Part shown: positions 39,786-51,588 of the stretch, in pieces
Layout of the letters: each line of letters opens with the position of its first letter
How positions within the stretch are numbered: position 1 is the first letter of the stretch
Source: an uncultured Porphyromonadaceae bacterium
GTDB taxonomy: Bacteria > Bacteroidota > Bacteroidia > Bacteroidales > Muribaculaceae
Direction: 5' to 3'
Assembly: GCA_947573485.1 (NCBI GenBank)
Contig: CANPGB010000016.1
Coordinates: forward strand, 1 to 64,000
Length of the DNA stretch: 64,000 nucleotides
Notes under the pieces: generated by a model
Told to the model about the DNA's origin: nothing
The model's input: the letters and a program-made list of their open reading frames with translations, nothing else
Databases searched by the model: none
Position numbers and translations under genes: made by a program

Positions 39786-41002
39786 TATTTAAATGTGAGT
39801 TTTGAAGCGATGTCGGAGTACCATGAGAGCGTGGTGTAGTTGTAGAGGTCAAGGGCATCGGCGTTCTCGGGAATATAAGTGGTGAGACCGCTGCAGCTCT
39901 TTATGGGCGTCGCACCGCCGAAAACATAATCCATATATCCGTTATAGAGCACGCAATCGTCCATGGCAGCCTTGAAAGTATCGAGCTTGGCCGAGGCACC
40001 GTCGAAGCGCTCGGCACCTTCGGGGGTGAGGCAGAGGTCGCTCACATATTTGCCGAAATCAAAATAAAGCTTTGCATAGCTGAAACGGCCGAAAGGCTGC
40101 GGCTCCATATCGGCAGGCGAATGGTCGGGGGCAACCTCGTAGATGCGGGCGGTAGCCTCGGCAAGCGCGTCGACACGGCGGCTGTCAACCACACTCATGG
40201 TGCAGTAACGGTCGGTGAAATTCGGAAGCGAATACTCAGGCAGGCGCCCGGCTTCTTTCCACTTGCGGTAATAATCAACCGTTGTGGATGCCGCATTAAC
40301 CACTCCCTGAGGCATGGGCTCGAAGAAGTGGCCGAGAGTGCGGTGATAAGGCATGCCCTCGGCTGCTATCTCCATTGCGCTGAAAGCTATGTAAGGCGCC
40401 ACGGGGGCAAGTTCATAAGCCACTTCTACGCCCGCCATATAGCAGCAGTCGAAGTACACGAAGTCGAAGCCGGGGCCTGCGGCGAGCGTCGAAGCGAGGG
40501 TAGTCATATTCATCCACTCGGTGAGGTTATCGCCGCCGTAGCTGCGACGCTTGGGCGCGCGCTCCTTGCCGTCCTGCATCCAGCCCGAACCGTGACCCCA
40601 GAGTATGAGGCCGTAGCTCTCGGCAGGAGCTTTTTCGACGACATCATGGAAAACCTCGCGCATGCGGTCGGAGGATACCGACGAGAGCGCGTCGCTATAC
40701 ATTGCCAAAGTATCGAGCCCGGTTTTCTTGAGCTCCATAAGAACCTGTACATTGCCGCTGCGACGGTTAAAAACCAGCACACGGCCGTCGGCGGGAATCT
40801 GCCCGGCGGCAGCGCCATCTATCATCTCGCGGATGTCGGAAGTGCTGTTACCTGCAAGACCATTCTGATTGGCAACCTGGTATACAAGCACCGTGCGTGC
40901 CACTACCTCGGGCTCGCGGTTTGGAATAGGAGCGGGCTCATCGCCGCCGCACGATGTGAAGAGAGTCGCGGAAAGCAGTGCCGCGTAGATATACTTTTTC
41001 AT
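39785..41002 (-). CDS. clostripain-related (C11) cysteine peptidase lipoprotein
   Basis: MKKYIYAALLSATLFTSCGG; GLILWGHGSGW and FVYFDCCYMAGVEVAYEL His/Cys motifs. Confidence 0.88.
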   Translation of the reverse strand: MKKYIYAALLSATLFTSCGGDEPAPIPNREPEVVARTVLVYQVANQNGLAGNSTSDIREMIDGAAAGQIPADGRVLVFNRRSGNVQVLMELKKTGLDTLAMYSDALSSVSSDRMREVFHDVVEKAPAESYGLILWGHGSGWMQDGKERAPKRRSYGGDNLTEWMNMTTLASTLAAGPGFDFVYFDCCYMAGVEVAYELAPVAPYIAFSAMEIAAEGMPYHRTLGHFFEPMPQGVVNAASTTVDYYRKWKEAGRLPEYSLPNFTDRYCTMSVVDSRRVDALAEATARIYEVAPDHSPADMEPQPFGRFSYAKLYFDFGKYVSDLCLTPEGAERFDGASAKLDTFKAAMDDCVLYNGYMDYVFGGATPIKSCSGLTTYIPENADALDLYNYTTLSWYSDIASKLTFK

Positions 41003-41196
41003 AGAATACAAAATTACTAATTTTCCCGCAAATAAGGCCAACAACGGCGGCATTGCAAAATATTCTTTGCCTATATTTAGCAATTCATAACAATTATAGC
41101 ACCGCACGCATGCCAAAATGTCAGATTTCCCGATTGGCATTTCTTTTGTATAATTGTTATTCAAACAATAGAATAAAATCGAAAAATAAATATACT

Positions 41197-43251
41197 ATGC
41201 AAAAAGGAACCATTGGCGTGACCACGGAGAACATCTTCCCGGTCATCAAAAAATTTCTTTACAGCGACCACGAGATTTTCCTCCGCGAACTGGTGTCGAA
41301 CGCCGTCGACGCCTCGCAGAAAATCCGCACTCTCGCTAACTTCGGCGATTTCAAAGGCGAGCTCGGCACCCTCGACGTTCGCGTGACTATCGACAAGGAA
41401 GCCGGAACTCTCACCGTGTCGGACCACGGCATTGGCATGGACGCCGAAGATGTGGATAAATACATCAACCAGATAGCCTTCTCGGGCGCCGAAGACTTCC
41501 TGAACAAATACAAGGATAACGCCGCCAACATCATAGGTCACTTCGGCCTCGGCTTCTACTCGGCTTTCATGGTGGCCGAGAAAGTGGTTATCAACTCGCT
41601 GAGCTACAAGGAAGGCGCCAAGCCCGTGCGTTGGTCATGCGACGGCTCGCCCGAATACTCTATGGAGGAAGGCGACCGCACCGAACGCGGTACCGACATC
41701 ATACTTTACATAGATAAAGACAGCGCCGAGTTCCTCGACCAGCAGCGCGTCGACCTGCTCCTGCGCAAATATTGCCGTTTCCTGCCCGTGCCCGTAATCT
41801 CGGGCAAGGAGCGCGAGTGGAAAGACGGCAACTGGGTCGACACCGACCGCGACCTGGTGGTAAACGCCACCGAGCCCCAATGGATGAAGAAACCTTCGGA
41901 GCTCACCGACGACGACTACCGCCGCTTCTATCAGGAGCTCTATCCCGGCGAGGAAGACCCTCTCTTCTGGATTCACCTCAACGTAGACTACCCCTTCACC
42001 CTCACCGGCATACTCTACTTCCCCAAAATCAAGAACAACTTCGACATCAACCGCAACCGCATACAGCTTTACTGCAACCAGGTGTACGTAACCGACTCCG
42101 TAGAGGGTGTTGTACCTGAGTTCATGCAGCTCATGCAAGGTGTGATTGACTCGCCCGACATCCCCTTGAACGTATCGCGAAGCTACCTGCAGGCCGATAC
42201 CGCCGTAAAGAAAATTTCGGGATACATCACCAAGAAAGTGGCTTCGCGCCTCGACGAGCTCTTCCGCGCCGACCGCAAGGAATTCGAGAAGAAATGGGAC
42301 GACATCCGCATCTTCATCGTCTACGGCATGCTTACCGACGAGAAATTCTGCGACGCCGCCCTCAAATTCCTCCTCCTGCGCGACACCGAAGGGCAGTACT
42401 TCACCACCGAAGAGTACAAGACCCTCGTTGAAGCCTCGCAGACCGACAAAGAAGGCAAGATCGTGTACCTCTATGCCACCGATGCCCAGGCCCAGTACAA
42501 CTACATTAAGGCTGCCAACGACAAGGGCTACAACGTGCTCCTGCTCGACGGCCAGCTCGACAACCACTTCGTTGGCCTTCTTGAGCAGAAACTCAAAGAC
42601 ACCCGTTTGGTGCGCGTCGACTCCGACGTTATCGACAATCTCATCCGCCGCGACGACCGCCGCAACACAGGCCTCAGCGCCGTACAGACGGCTATCCTCT
42701 CGCAACTCTTCTCGGCCGATACCGCCAAGGTCGACAAAGCTTCGTTCACCGTTCAGTTCGAGGCTCTCGGCGCCAACGCCCAGCCTATTACCCTGACTCA
42801 GAACGAGTATATGCGCCGAATGAAAGAAATGGCAGCCCTGCAGCCCTCAATGAACTTCTACGGCGAGCTCCCCGACAGCTACTCGTTAGTGGTCAACACC
42901 GAGCACCCGCTCGTTAAAGACATCGTAGCCAAGGCCGACACTGCCCTGCTCTCCTCTGTCGAACCCCTGCTGCAGACTATCGACAGCCGCAACGCCGATG
43001 CCGAAGCCATACGCAAGGCCGCGCCCGAAGGCAAGACGAGCGCCGAAGAAGATGCCCGCATAGCCGACCTCGAAAAGGAAGTTGCCGCCGCACGCACCGA
43101 AATGGCCGACGCAATAAGCAAATACGGCAAGAGCGAAGGCGCCGACGACGTCCGCCAGCTCGTTGACCTCGCACTCCTCGGCAACGGCCTCCTCAAAGGA
43201 CAGAACCTCGCCGACTTCATCAGCCGCACAGTGGCCATGATGCAGAAATAA
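41197..43251 (+). CDS. htpG: molecular chaperone HtpG (Hsp90)
   Basis: MQKGTIGVTTENIFPVIKKFLYSDHEIFLRELVSNAVDA; HFGLGFYSAFMVA. Confidence 0.98.
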   Translation: MQKGTIGVTTENIFPVIKKFLYSDHEIFLRELVSNAVDASQKIRTLANFGDFKGELGTLDVRVTIDKEAGTLTVSDHGIGMDAEDVDKYINQIAFSGAEDFLNKYKDNAANIIGHFGLGFYSAFMVAEKVVINSLSYKEGAKPVRWSCDGSPEYSMEEGDRTERGTDIILYIDKDSAEFLDQQRVDLLLRKYCRFLPVPVISGKEREWKDGNWVDTDRDLVVNATEPQWMKKPSELTDDDYRRFYQELYPGEEDPLFWIHLNVDYPFTLTGILYFPKIKNNFDINRNRIQLYCNQVYVTDSVEGVVPEFMQLMQGVIDSPDIPLNVSRSYLQADTAVKKISGYITKKVASRLDELFRADRKEFEKKWDDIRIFIVYGMLTDEKFCDAALKFLLLRDTEGQYFTTEEYKTLVEASQTDKEGKIVYLYATDAQAQYNYIKAANDKGYNVLLLDGQLDNHFVGLLEQKLKDTRLVRVDSDVIDNLIRRDDRRNTGLSAVQTAILSQLFSADTAKVDKASFTVQFEALGANAQPITLTQNEYMRRMKEMAALQPSMNFYGELPDSYSLVVNTEHPLVKDIVAKADTALLSSVEPLLQTIDSRNADAEAIRKAAPEGKTSAEEDARIADLEKEVAAARTEMADAISKYGKSEGADDVRQLVDLALLGNGLLKGQNLADFISRTVAMMQK

Positions 43252-43272
43252 GCATTTACACCACTCATAGAA

Positions 43273-43308
43273 AAGTCGGGTCGCCCCTTTCGGCAACCCG
43301 ACTTTTTT
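43273..43308 (+). terminator. terminator after htpG
   Basis: AAGTCGGGT...ACCCGACTT then TTTT. Confidence 0.8.
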
Positions 43309-43320
43309 ATGCTCAGGCAG

Positions 43321-43408
43321 TTCATACCTGCGCATTATTGCTGTTTCAGCACTTTTCACACCTGCGCATAATTGGTGTTTTAAGGCTTTTCATACATGCG
43401 CTTTATTG
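43321..43408. repeat. 34-bp tandem repeat, about 2.6 copies
   Basis: Units start at 43321, 43355 and 43389: TTCAYACCTGCGCATWATTGSTGTTT...CTT. Confidence 0.8.
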
Positions 43409-43422
43409 AAGCAAACAGTCTA

Positions 43423-46200
43423 TTACCTTATCACCTTGCTTGTTACACCACCACGGCGCATGATGTAGACACCACGGTTGAGGCGGGAGGCATCCACACG
43501 GCGGCCGTTGAGGTCGTAATACTCCGCTTCGGCGTCGCTTGCGTCAAGTTCCGGGAGTTCAACCCCGCTCTCTATAGGCCTGAAATTGCTGAAATAATTC
43601 CAGCCTGCATCATTGCGGTAAAGGTCGAGAGAGGCTGCGGGAACGTAAACAGTTACGGCGTCGGCAGGGATATCGCGGAACGCATTATTTACAAGGTCGT
43701 GCGGAGGCGTAACAGCCGGGCAAATTATGGTACGCATAGCCGTGCACCAGGCCATAGCTGAGTTGCTGAGTGTGTTCAAGGTCGAGGGCAGTTTTACCTC
43801 TGCTAAGGAAGTGCAACCTCCAAGAGCCCAACTGCCTATTTCTTCAAGGCCTTCGGGTAAGTTTAGGTCGGTCAATGCCGTGCAGTTGTTGAAACAGCCT
43901 CGGCTAAGCACCTTTACACCCTCGGGAACCACGGCGTTTTTCAAATCGGCACAAGAACCGAAGGCAAATTCTCCAATCTCGGTAACTTTCTCAGGGATAA
44001 TGGCTTCGGCAATAGCGCTGCCCTGGAAAGTCTTGTTGCCTATCTTAGTCAGATTTTCAGGGAAATCGACCTTGGTAAGCGACTTGCACCCATAAAATAA
44101 ATTATCTCTGAAAATTGTGAGCCCTTTGGGAATATTCACTGATGCGAGGGAGGAGCAACCCTCGAAGCAGCCCGCGCCGATGTCGGTAAGGGCTTCGGGA
44201 AGAGTAATTGCCTCAAGCTTGGCACAACCTTTGAAAGCATTATCGCCAAGATAATCAATAGCGCTGCCCAAACTTACAGTTTTCAGCGATTCGCAACCCG
44301 CAAAAGTAGACTCCCCGATTTGCTTGACACCGGCGGGCAAGCTCACCGCTTCAAGAGAGCGGCAATAGGAGAAAGCGCGAGCCTCAACCGACTCAAGCCC
44401 TGACGGCAGCGAAATCGCGGGCAAGGCAAAGCAGCAACTGAAAGCGCTATTGCCGATGTGAGTCAGCGTTGACGGCAGACTGAGTGTAACAAGGCTTTCG
44501 CAGTCGAGAAAGGCATTATCACCGATATGGGTAACCATTTCAGGCACAGCAAAGTAGGTGTATCCACCGGGCACTCGCACCAGTTGGGTCATGTCATAGC
44601 TGAAAATTGCCCCGTCGTATGCCTTGAAATGCGTGTTGGCAGCATCAACAGTGAATCTTTTCAGAGCAGGACAGCGGTAGAATGCTGACGCTATTATCGT
44701 CTTAACTTCCGAGGGGATATTAACACTCGTAAGAGCCGAACAGCCATTGAACAACTCTGAGTTTATCAACTCAAGAGACTCAGGCAGCGTTACCGTACGC
44801 AGCGACGAGCACTCGGCAAAAGCGTTCCAGCCTATTGTTTCAACCGTGTCGGGAATACTGAGCGACGTAAGCGCCGAGCAGCCGTAGAAAGCGAAATTGC
44901 CGATAGATGTAAGCGTTGTCGGAAGCCATATCTTGGCGAGGGCCGAGCAGCCTTTGAAAGCTGAGGTTTCTATTGTTTCGAGCGTTTCCGACACATATAT
45001 TCCGGTCAGCGCCGAGCACCCCTCGAAAGCGCTGTAACCAATATGTTTGATTGTCGGAGGCATATGCACATAAGTTACATCAGTACAGTTAAGAAAAGCA
45101 TAGGTCCCCATGCCAAGCTCAGGCGCCCCTACGTACTTGTTCTTGCCTATCGACGTCACGGTATACATCTCGCCGTTGCACATCACTGTCTGCGGTATAG
45201 TCACCTCACCACCGTTGCCCTCGTAATGCACAAGGTCGAGAGTGCGGTCAGCTGTCGATTCGACGCGGAAAATGAAGTCGTCCGAACTGAAACACTCGCC
45301 CTCGGCAGCGGTTACGCCGTCGCCTTCAAGGATTTTGCTGAAAGTGTTCCAGCCCTCGGCAGCGCGGTAAGTCTCGGCGCAGCCTTCGGGAACGTAGAGG
45401 ATTGCCGATTCGGGGATGTTGGTGAACGGAGTTTTTCCTAAAGCCGGGGGAGTTGCTCCCTTCATCACGACTGTGACAAGCGAAGTGGCATAGCTGAAAG
45501 CATAGTCGCCTATAGAGGTGAGACTCTCCGGGAGTGTTACCGAAACGAGATTCACGCAACGCGAGAAAGCCTGTGTGCCTATGCTCTCGGTGCCCTCGGG
45601 CACGGCGTAGCTCACAGTGGCGGGAGGCGCTATTTTGAAAGTTTTCATATCGAGGCTGTACACAACGCCGTCGGCGTTGGAGCGGAAAGCCGGGTTACCC
45701 TCCTCCACATATATGTGTTCAAGAGATGTACACAGCAGGAATGCGAAAGTAGAAATGCCCGTCACCGACTTCGGGAGTGTCACCGAGCTAAGCGATGTGC
45801 ACTGCGAGAATGCCATATAGGAAATACGTGTAAGCCCGGCTCCGAACTCCACGGACTGGAGATTATAGCATCGGTAGAAAGCATAATCGCCTATCTCCTT
45901 TACCGTATCGCCAAAGCGTACCTCAGTTATTTTCGAGGGGGCAAAGGCGCCGTCGTCCTGCGATGCGGCATCGCGGCTCACATATTCCACCGTATAATTC
46001 TTGCCTGCTTCATTGCGCACATAGGTAGGGATAGTGATAACAAAGGCCGAGCCGGTGTATTTGCGGATATTGACCGTGCTCTCGGCTTCCGACACTACTT
46101 CAACCTCATAGTCGTCGGCATAGAACACATCGCCGTCGTCAGCCAAGGCCGGTAGGCTTGAGCCACATGCAAACAGCAATAGCTGAACTAACTTTTTCAT
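43423..46200 (-). CDS. BspA-family leucine-rich-repeat surface protein with C-terminal sorting-like tail
   Basis: 925 aa, many LRR_5 units (FxGCSSLxxVxLPxxLxxIGxxAF), tail GVYIMRRGGVTSKVIR. Confidence 0.9.
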   Translation of the reverse strand: MKKLVQLLLFACGSSLPALADDGDVFYADDYEVEVVSEAESTVNIRKYTGSAFVITIPTYVRNEAGKNYTVEYVSRDAASQDDGAFAPSKITEVRFGDTVKEIGDYAFYRCYNLQSVEFGAGLTRISYMAFSQCTSLSSVTLPKSVTGISTFAFLLCTSLEHIYVEEGNPAFRSNADGVVYSLDMKTFKIAPPATVSYAVPEGTESIGTQAFSRCVNLVSVTLPESLTSIGDYAFSYATSLVTVVMKGATPPALGKTPFTNIPESAILYVPEGCAETYRAAEGWNTFSKILEGDGVTAAEGECFSSDDFIFRVESTADRTLDLVHYEGNGGEVTIPQTVMCNGEMYTVTSIGKNKYVGAPELGMGTYAFLNCTDVTYVHMPPTIKHIGYSAFEGCSALTGIYVSETLETIETSAFKGCSALAKIWLPTTLTSIGNFAFYGCSALTSLSIPDTVETIGWNAFAECSSLRTVTLPESLELINSELFNGCSALTSVNIPSEVKTIIASAFYRCPALKRFTVDAANTHFKAYDGAIFSYDMTQLVRVPGGYTYFAVPEMVTHIGDNAFLDCESLVTLSLPSTLTHIGNSAFSCCFALPAISLPSGLESVEARAFSYCRSLEAVSLPAGVKQIGESTFAGCESLKTVSLGSAIDYLGDNAFKGCAKLEAITLPEALTDIGAGCFEGCSSLASVNIPKGLTIFRDNLFYGCKSLTKVDFPENLTKIGNKTFQGSAIAEAIIPEKVTEIGEFAFGSCADLKNAVVPEGVKVLSRGCFNNCTALTDLNLPEGLEEIGSWALGGCTSLAEVKLPSTLNTLSNSAMAWCTAMRTIICPAVTPPHDLVNNAFRDIPADAVTVYVPAASLDLYRNDAGWNYFSNFRPIESGVELPELDASDAEAEYYDLNGRRVDASRLNRGVYIMRRGGVTSKVIR

Positions 46201-46446
46201 AGCTTGAATTTTTAGTAACAGGATATAATGGTGCTTTCGCTCCCAAAGTTACTGAATAATTGGCAAACCTCAAAAAAATGTAAATCTCCAATTAAAAATT
46301 ATTAGCTAACTTTAATCAAAAGGCATGAGCAAGAGGCGCCGCAAGTTGTTATACTACTAAAGAAAAAGAAAGGAGCATCCCTCGTTGTGCAATCGAGTAG
46401 TGATACTGGGCTGCACGACTCTCATAAATAAATAGTTGAAACGTGG

Positions 46447-46480
46447 AAGGCCTCCCGGGCACAAGTCCGGGAGGCCTTTT
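46447..46480. terminator. terminator downstream of glycogen phosphorylase
   Basis: AAGGCCTCCCGG...CCGGGAGGCCTT. Confidence 0.7.
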
Positions 46481-46511
46481 GTGTATTGTCTTTTACGCCC
46501 GAGGTGCTGTA

Positions 46512-49070
46512 TTAGAACCAGCGGGTGTAAGCGAAGTCCTGGCGGTGGGGCAGTTCGGCGTTCTTGGGATAGATGCGGAAGCCGTAGCGGAATACGCCTG
46601 CATCTTTAACCTTGGTCGAGAGCTCGTAGGTGAGCACGTTGCCGTCCTGCTTCACAATCTTGAAGGGCTCGGTGCGCACGAAGCTTTCCTTGCCGTCGGC
46701 CTGGCGGTAGATTACCATTTCGAGACCGAGGTCGCGGCCAATGCCGTTGGTGTCGACAGTAACCTCAACGCGGAAGGGCTCGCCGGTGAGCGAAGAGCTC
46801 ATCTCGCCGCTGTGGCGCACGTCGAGAACCTTGATACCGTCCCACTCCGAAGCAACTTTCTCTTTCCAAGCAACGATGCTCTTGGCAAGAGCGCAGTTGT
46901 CGGCGCGGAGGCGCTTGCTGCGGGCAGCTTCGGGGTCGTAGAAGCGTGCGATGTAGTCGTCGATCATGCGCTTCATGGTGAAGTGGGGAGCGATGTCGCC
47001 GATAGAACCCTTGATATACTGAATCCAGCGGGGCGAGTAGCCTGCCGAGTTCTTCTCGAAGTAGAGAGGTATGATCTCGTTCTCGAGCATCGAGTAGATA
47101 GTGGCTGCGTCGAGCTTATCCTGCTGACCCTGGTCGGTGTAGGTACGCTTGTCGGTGAGAGCCCAGCCAGCCTGCTCGTTGAAGCGGTAGCCTTCGTACC
47201 ACCAGCCGTCGAGCACCGAGAAGTTGAGCACGCCGTTCATCTCGGCTTTCTCGCCCGATGTACCCGAAGCCTCGAGAGGACGGGTGGGGGTGTTGAGCCA
47301 GATGTCGACACCGGTAACGAGGCGCTTGGCAACAATCATGTTGTAGTCTTCGAGGAAGATGATCTTGCCGAGGAACTCGGGACGGTGGCTGATTTCGACG
47401 ATGCGCTTGATGAGGTCCTGACCGGCGCCGTCGGCGGGGTGAGCCTTACCGGCGAAGATAAACTGCACGGGGAACTTCTCGTTGTTTACAATCTTGGCAA
47501 GACGGTCGAGGTCGGTGAAGAGGAGGTGTGCGCGCTTGTAGGTGGCGAAGCGGCGTGCGAAACCGATGATGAGGGCGTTGGGGTTGATGCGGTCGAGGAT
47601 ATTCACAACCGAACCGGGATCGCCCTGGTTTGCAAGCCATTTTTCCTTGAAGTCGCGGCGGAGGAAGTTGATGAATTTGTTCTTCATCGTCTGGCGCATG
47701 CCCCAGATTTCGGCATCGGGCACCTCAAAGATACCTTTCCATGCCTCGGGGTCGCTCTGGTTCTTGAACACCTGGCTGCCGAGCTTCTCGCTGTAGAATT
47801 CTTTCCACTCCGATGCGGCCCAGGTGGGCATGTGCACACCGTTGGTAACATAGCCAACGTGGCTTTCTTCCCAGGAGTAACCTTTCCAGATACCGGCGAA
47901 CATGCGCTTCGAAACCTCGCCGTGGAGCCAGCTCACACCGTTAGCTTCCTGGCAGGTGTTGAGGGCGAATACGCTCATCGAGAAGCGTTCGTTGGTGTCG
48001 GGGTTCTCGCGACCCATGTTCATGAGGTCGTTCCAGCTGATGCCGAGTTTTGCGGGATATTCACCCATATATTTGCCGAAGAGGCCTTCGTCGAAGTAGT
48101 CGTGACCGGCGGGCACGGGGGTGTGCACGGTGTAGAGCGACGAAGCACGCACGAGCTCGAGGGCTACGTTGAAGCTGAGGCCGTCTTTCTGCACGAAGTC
48201 AACGAGACGCTGGAGGTTGAGGAGCGCAGCGTGGCCTTCGTTGCAGTGGTAGAGCTGCGAGTTAACGCCGAGTTTCTGCAGCATGAGCACGCCGCCGATA
48301 CCGAGGAGGTATTCCTGCTTGATGCGGTTCTCCCAGTCGCCGCCATAGAGCTTGTGGGTAATGGGGCGGTCGAACTCGCTGTTCATGTCGAAGTCGGTGT
48401 CGAGGAGGTAGAGCTTCATGCGGCCCACGTTCACACGCCAGATGTGGCAGTAGATGATTCGGCCGGGGTAAGGAACCTCGAGAATCATGGGGCGGCCGTC
48501 CTCTTCAAGAACCTGCTCGATAGGGAGCTGGTTGAAGTTCTGGGGCTCGTAGTTGGCAATCTGCTGGCCGTCGACGCTGAGGGTCTGTGTGAAGTAGCCG
48601 TAGCGGTAGAGGAAGCCTACAGCGGTCATGTCGACGCAGCTGTCGGAAGCTTCTTTGATATAGTCGCCGGCAAGCACACCGAGACCGCCTGAGTAAATCT
48701 TGAGGCAGTTGCAGAGGCCATATTCCATAGAGAAATACGATACCGAGGGCACGTCCTTGCGCATGGGCTTGGCCATGTACTCCTTGAAGTCGGCGTAAAC
48801 CTTGGCGAGCTGAGCCATGAAGTCGGCGTCGGCGAGGAGTTCGGCGATACGGTCGGAAGTGAGCGACTGAATCTGCATCACGGGGTTCTCGCCGTTGGTG
48901 CGCCAGAGGTCGGGGTTAATAGAGCGGAAGAGAGCTTTACCTTCGCTGTACCATACCCACCAGAGGTTCTTGGCAAGTTCCTCAAGGGGTTTGAGCTGGG
49001 CGGGGAGCTCAGATTTCACTGTAATGTCGCGCCACACGGGGGCGTTTGTGTTGCTTACAGAAAGTTTCAT
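46512..49070 (-). CDS. glgP: alpha-glucan phosphorylase (GT35)
   Basis: [74 protein letters not shown]. Confidence 0.93.
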   Translation of the reverse strand: MKLSVSNTNAPVWRDITVKSELPAQLKPLEELAKNLWWVWYSEGKALFRSINPDLWRTNGENPVMQIQSLTSDRIAELLADADFMAQLAKVYADFKEYMAKPMRKDVPSVSYFSMEYGLCNCLKIYSGGLGVLAGDYIKEASDSCVDMTAVGFLYRYGYFTQTLSVDGQQIANYEPQNFNQLPIEQVLEEDGRPMILEVPYPGRIIYCHIWRVNVGRMKLYLLDTDFDMNSEFDRPITHKLYGGDWENRIKQEYLLGIGGVLMLQKLGVNSQLYHCNEGHAALLNLQRLVDFVQKDGLSFNVALELVRASSLYTVHTPVPAGHDYFDEGLFGKYMGEYPAKLGISWNDLMNMGRENPDTNERFSMSVFALNTCQEANGVSWLHGEVSKRMFAGIWKGYSWEESHVGYVTNGVHMPTWAASEWKEFYSEKLGSQVFKNQSDPEAWKGIFEVPDAEIWGMRQTMKNKFINFLRRDFKEKWLANQGDPGSVVNILDRINPNALIIGFARRFATYKRAHLLFTDLDRLAKIVNNEKFPVQFIFAGKAHPADGAGQDLIKRIVEISHRPEFLGKIIFLEDYNMIVAKRLVTGVDIWLNTPTRPLEASGTSGEKAEMNGVLNFSVLDGWWYEGYRFNEQAGWALTDKRTYTDQGQQDKLDAATIYSMLENEIIPLYFEKNSAGYSPRWIQYIKGSIGDIAPHFTMKRMIDDYIARFYDPEAARSKRLRADNCALAKSIVAWKEKVASEWDGIKVLDVRHSGEMSSSLTGEPFRVEVTVDTNGIGRDLGLEMVIYRQADGKESFVRTEPFKIVKQDGNVLTYELSTKVKDAGVFRYGFRIYPKNAELPHRQDFAYTRWF

Positions 49071-49089
49071 ATATGCTTGGTTTGTATTT

Positions 49090-50760
49090 CTATTTTTGCA
49101 GGCGCAAGTCGCGGTCGGAGAGAGCCTTGCAGAATGCGCTGTAATAATATTTCATAAAGTCGGACCACTGAGCCTTGGCAGCGGTTGCAGCTGCGGCTTT
49201 GCGGGCAGTGGCTATGGCCTTGCTGTCGGCACCGCACATTGCCAGGATGTCAGCGGCGATGCGTGCCGTGGCCTCGGCATAGTTGCTGTCGGTGCGCTCA
49301 ACCACTTCAACGCCGCAGGAGGCGAAGGTAGGTTTGCTGTCGATTTCCATTACCCAGCGGCCGAAGCCTGCCAGGGTGGTGGTCACGGTGGGCACGCCGA
49401 AAGCCACGCTCTCGAGCGGGGTGTAGCCCCAGGGCTCGTAGTAAGAGGCGAATACGGTGAGGTCGAGGCCCGGAAGAAGTTCGTAATAGGTGAGGTCGAA
49501 GATACCGTCGGCGCCGTCGAGGTAGCAAGGCACGTATATGACGGTGACATCGGCAGCCCGGTCGTTGGTGAAGCCGAGCTCGTGTATGCGGCGGTTCACG
49601 GGGTCGTCGCCGTAGTTGTTGAGCTTATGGGTGAGCACGGGGTCGCTCAGACGCGAGAAATTCTGCATGGCAAGCTGCTGCGCAAGGTCGGGGCGCGGGC
49701 CTCCGCACCAGGCGGGTACAAGAACGAGTGCCAGAACCTTATGCGCGGGAGAGCTTGCACCCACGGCGCGCACGGCGTCGAGGTACATGTCTATGCCCTT
49801 GTTGCGGTATTCGCAGCGGCCCGAAGTGGCTACTATAAAGGTATCGGCGGGAAAATCGACTCCCGTCAGGGCATGTGCCACATCAAGGATTTTCTTGCGC
49901 GATGTCTCGCGGGCTGCGGTATAATTCTTTTTTGAAGGAACGAAGTTGAGCTCGAAGCCGTTGGGGGTTACCACAGGGCGTATGCCAAGGAGCTGCTCGG
50001 CCTCGTCGGCGGTCACGTCGCTCACGGTAGTGAAGCAGTCGGCGTTCCACGCTGCGGCTTTCTCGAGCGAGTGCTTGGCCTCCATATTGAGCTCGCGGGC
50101 CATTTGGTCGCCGTTATAGTTATGGAGCTGGTCGTAGAGGGGTTTGCCATTACCGCATATGCTGCGGCCAATGCTGGTGGCATGGGTGGTGAAGACCGTA
50201 GCCACATCGGGCATATCGGCTTTGAGCTCGAGTAGCCCCATGGCGGTGGTCCACTCGTCGAAGAGCGCCACTACATTGCGGGGATTAACCTTGCTGAAGC
50301 GCACAATGCTCTCTATAACCTGAGCCGAGGCGCGCGCAAAGGCACAGCCCTCGTCGTAGTCGCCGTAAGCATGCAGGGAGTCAACATTATACAGCTCCCA
50401 CATGCGGCCATAGGCGGCGTCTTTAGAGGCGTACATACCCTCGAATTTCACAAGAATAGCAAGGGGCTTGCCGGGCACATCCCAACGGCCAACCCTTACA
50501 TCGACACCTTCGGGCAGCATGGCATTGCGGAGCCACGGGCGCAGCAGTGTTTTCGATTCTATAAAATAAGGTGAGGGATTTTCTTCGCTCCAGACGTCCG
50601 GACCGATAAAAATAAGCTTGTCCTTGAACTGCTCCTTGAGAGTTTTTGCCTTGCTCGACAGCACGGTATATATGCCGCCGATTTTATTGCAAACCTCCCA
50701 ACTTGACTCAAACAACAAATCTATCTCTTGGCTACAATTGTCCATAAAGTGTAACTTCAT
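49090..50760 (-). CDS. glycogen synthase, GT3-like
   Basis: [55 protein letters not shown]. Confidence 0.9.
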   Translation of the reverse strand: MKLHFMDNCSQEIDLLFESSWEVCNKIGGIYTVLSSKAKTLKEQFKDKLIFIGPDVWSEENPSPYFIESKTLLRPWLRNAMLPEGVDVRVGRWDVPGKPLAILVKFEGMYASKDAAYGRMWELYNVDSLHAYGDYDEGCAFARASAQVIESIVRFSKVNPRNVVALFDEWTTAMGLLELKADMPDVATVFTTHATSIGRSICGNGKPLYDQLHNYNGDQMARELNMEAKHSLEKAAAWNADCFTTVSDVTADEAEQLLGIRPVVTPNGFELNFVPSKKNYTAARETSRKKILDVAHALTGVDFPADTFIVATSGRCEYRNKGIDMYLDAVRAVGASSPAHKVLALVLVPAWCGGPRPDLAQQLAMQNFSRLSDPVLTHKLNNYGDDPVNRRIHELGFTNDRAADVTVIYVPCYLDGADGIFDLTYYELLPGLDLTVFASYYEPWGYTPLESVAFGVPTVTTTLAGFGRWVMEIDSKPTFASCGVEVVERTDSNYAEATARIAADILAMCGADSKAIATARKAAAATAAKAQWSDFMKYYYSAFCKALSDRDLRLQK

Positions 50761-50814
50761 TCTTTTCGAGCCGCAAAGGTACGAAAAAAAAACGTAATAT
50801 CAAAATAATGATTC

Positions 50815-51588
50815 TCAACCTTTCAGCACGGGCGCCCTGAAAAGCGAGAGGGTGATAGCAGTGGCAACGGCCACATTGAGGCTCTCGACGCTTCCGCCGG
50901 GGTACGGAGGTATTAGCAGGCGGTGCGTGACAGCAGCGCCCACAGCGTCGGAGATTCCGTTACCCTCGTTGCCCATTACAATCACGCCTTCGGTGCTAAG
51001 TGCCGTCGAGTAGATGTTCTCGCCGTCGAGAAAAGTGCCGTAGACGGGCACGGGCACGTCTCTGAGCACCTCAGAAAGGTCGGTATATATAATATTGACG
51101 CGCGCGAGGGCTCCCATGGTGGCCTGCACAACCTTTGGGTTGAAAGCATCGACAGTATCGCGCGAGGCGAGCACGGTGCGTACGCCCATCCAATCGGCGG
51201 TACGGAGTATGGTGCCGAGGTTGCCGGGGTCCTGCACACGGTCGAGGGCAAGAATCAATTGTCCTTTGAAGTCGCCGGACTGAGGCAACTCCGGGCTTTC
51301 GGGAAGCTCAAAAAAGGCTATAACGGGCTGGGCGGTAGTCAGATGCGAGAGTTCTTTAATCTCGCCGGGGCGAAGTATATTCACTGTACATCCGGCCAGC
51401 TCCGTGCCATGGGTTTCTACCCACGCCTCCGTTGCGAACACATGGCGGGGACGGAAACGCACGGCAAGCTCAAGCACGCATTTGGTGCCTTCGGCCACAA
51501 AAAGGCCGGTGCGACGCCGCCATTTGGCATCGTCGAGCGACGACAATTCTTTGCGAAGCCTGTTGGTAAGCGGCGATTCAAAATTCAT
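50815..51588 (-). CDS. TrmH/SpoU family RNA 2'-O-methyltransferase
   Basis: ALDRVQDPGNLGTILRTADWMGV, VIVMGNEGNGIS, IPPYPGGSVESLNVAVATAI. Confidence 0.93.
   Translation of the reverse strand: MNFESPLTNRLRKELSSLDDAKWRRRTGLFVAEGTKCVLELAVRFRPRHVFATEAWVETHGTELAGCTVNILRPGEIKELSHLTTAQPVIAFFELPESPELPQSGDFKGQLILALDRVQDPGNLGTILRTADWMGVRTVLASRDTVDAFNPKVVQATMGALARVNIIYTDLSEVLRDVPVPVYGTFLDGENIYSTALSTEGVIVMGNEGNGISDAVGAAVTHRLLIPPYPGGSVESLNVAVATAITLSLFRAPVLKG

Noticed and set aside
43321-43408. Possible CRISPR repeat-spacer unit
   Set aside because: The full 34-bp unit is repeated without distinct spacers.
46443-48692. 749-aa plus-strand ORF
   Set aside because: Fully antisense to glycogen phosphorylase; shadow ORF caused by high-GC codon usage, low-complexity Val/Glu/His composition.
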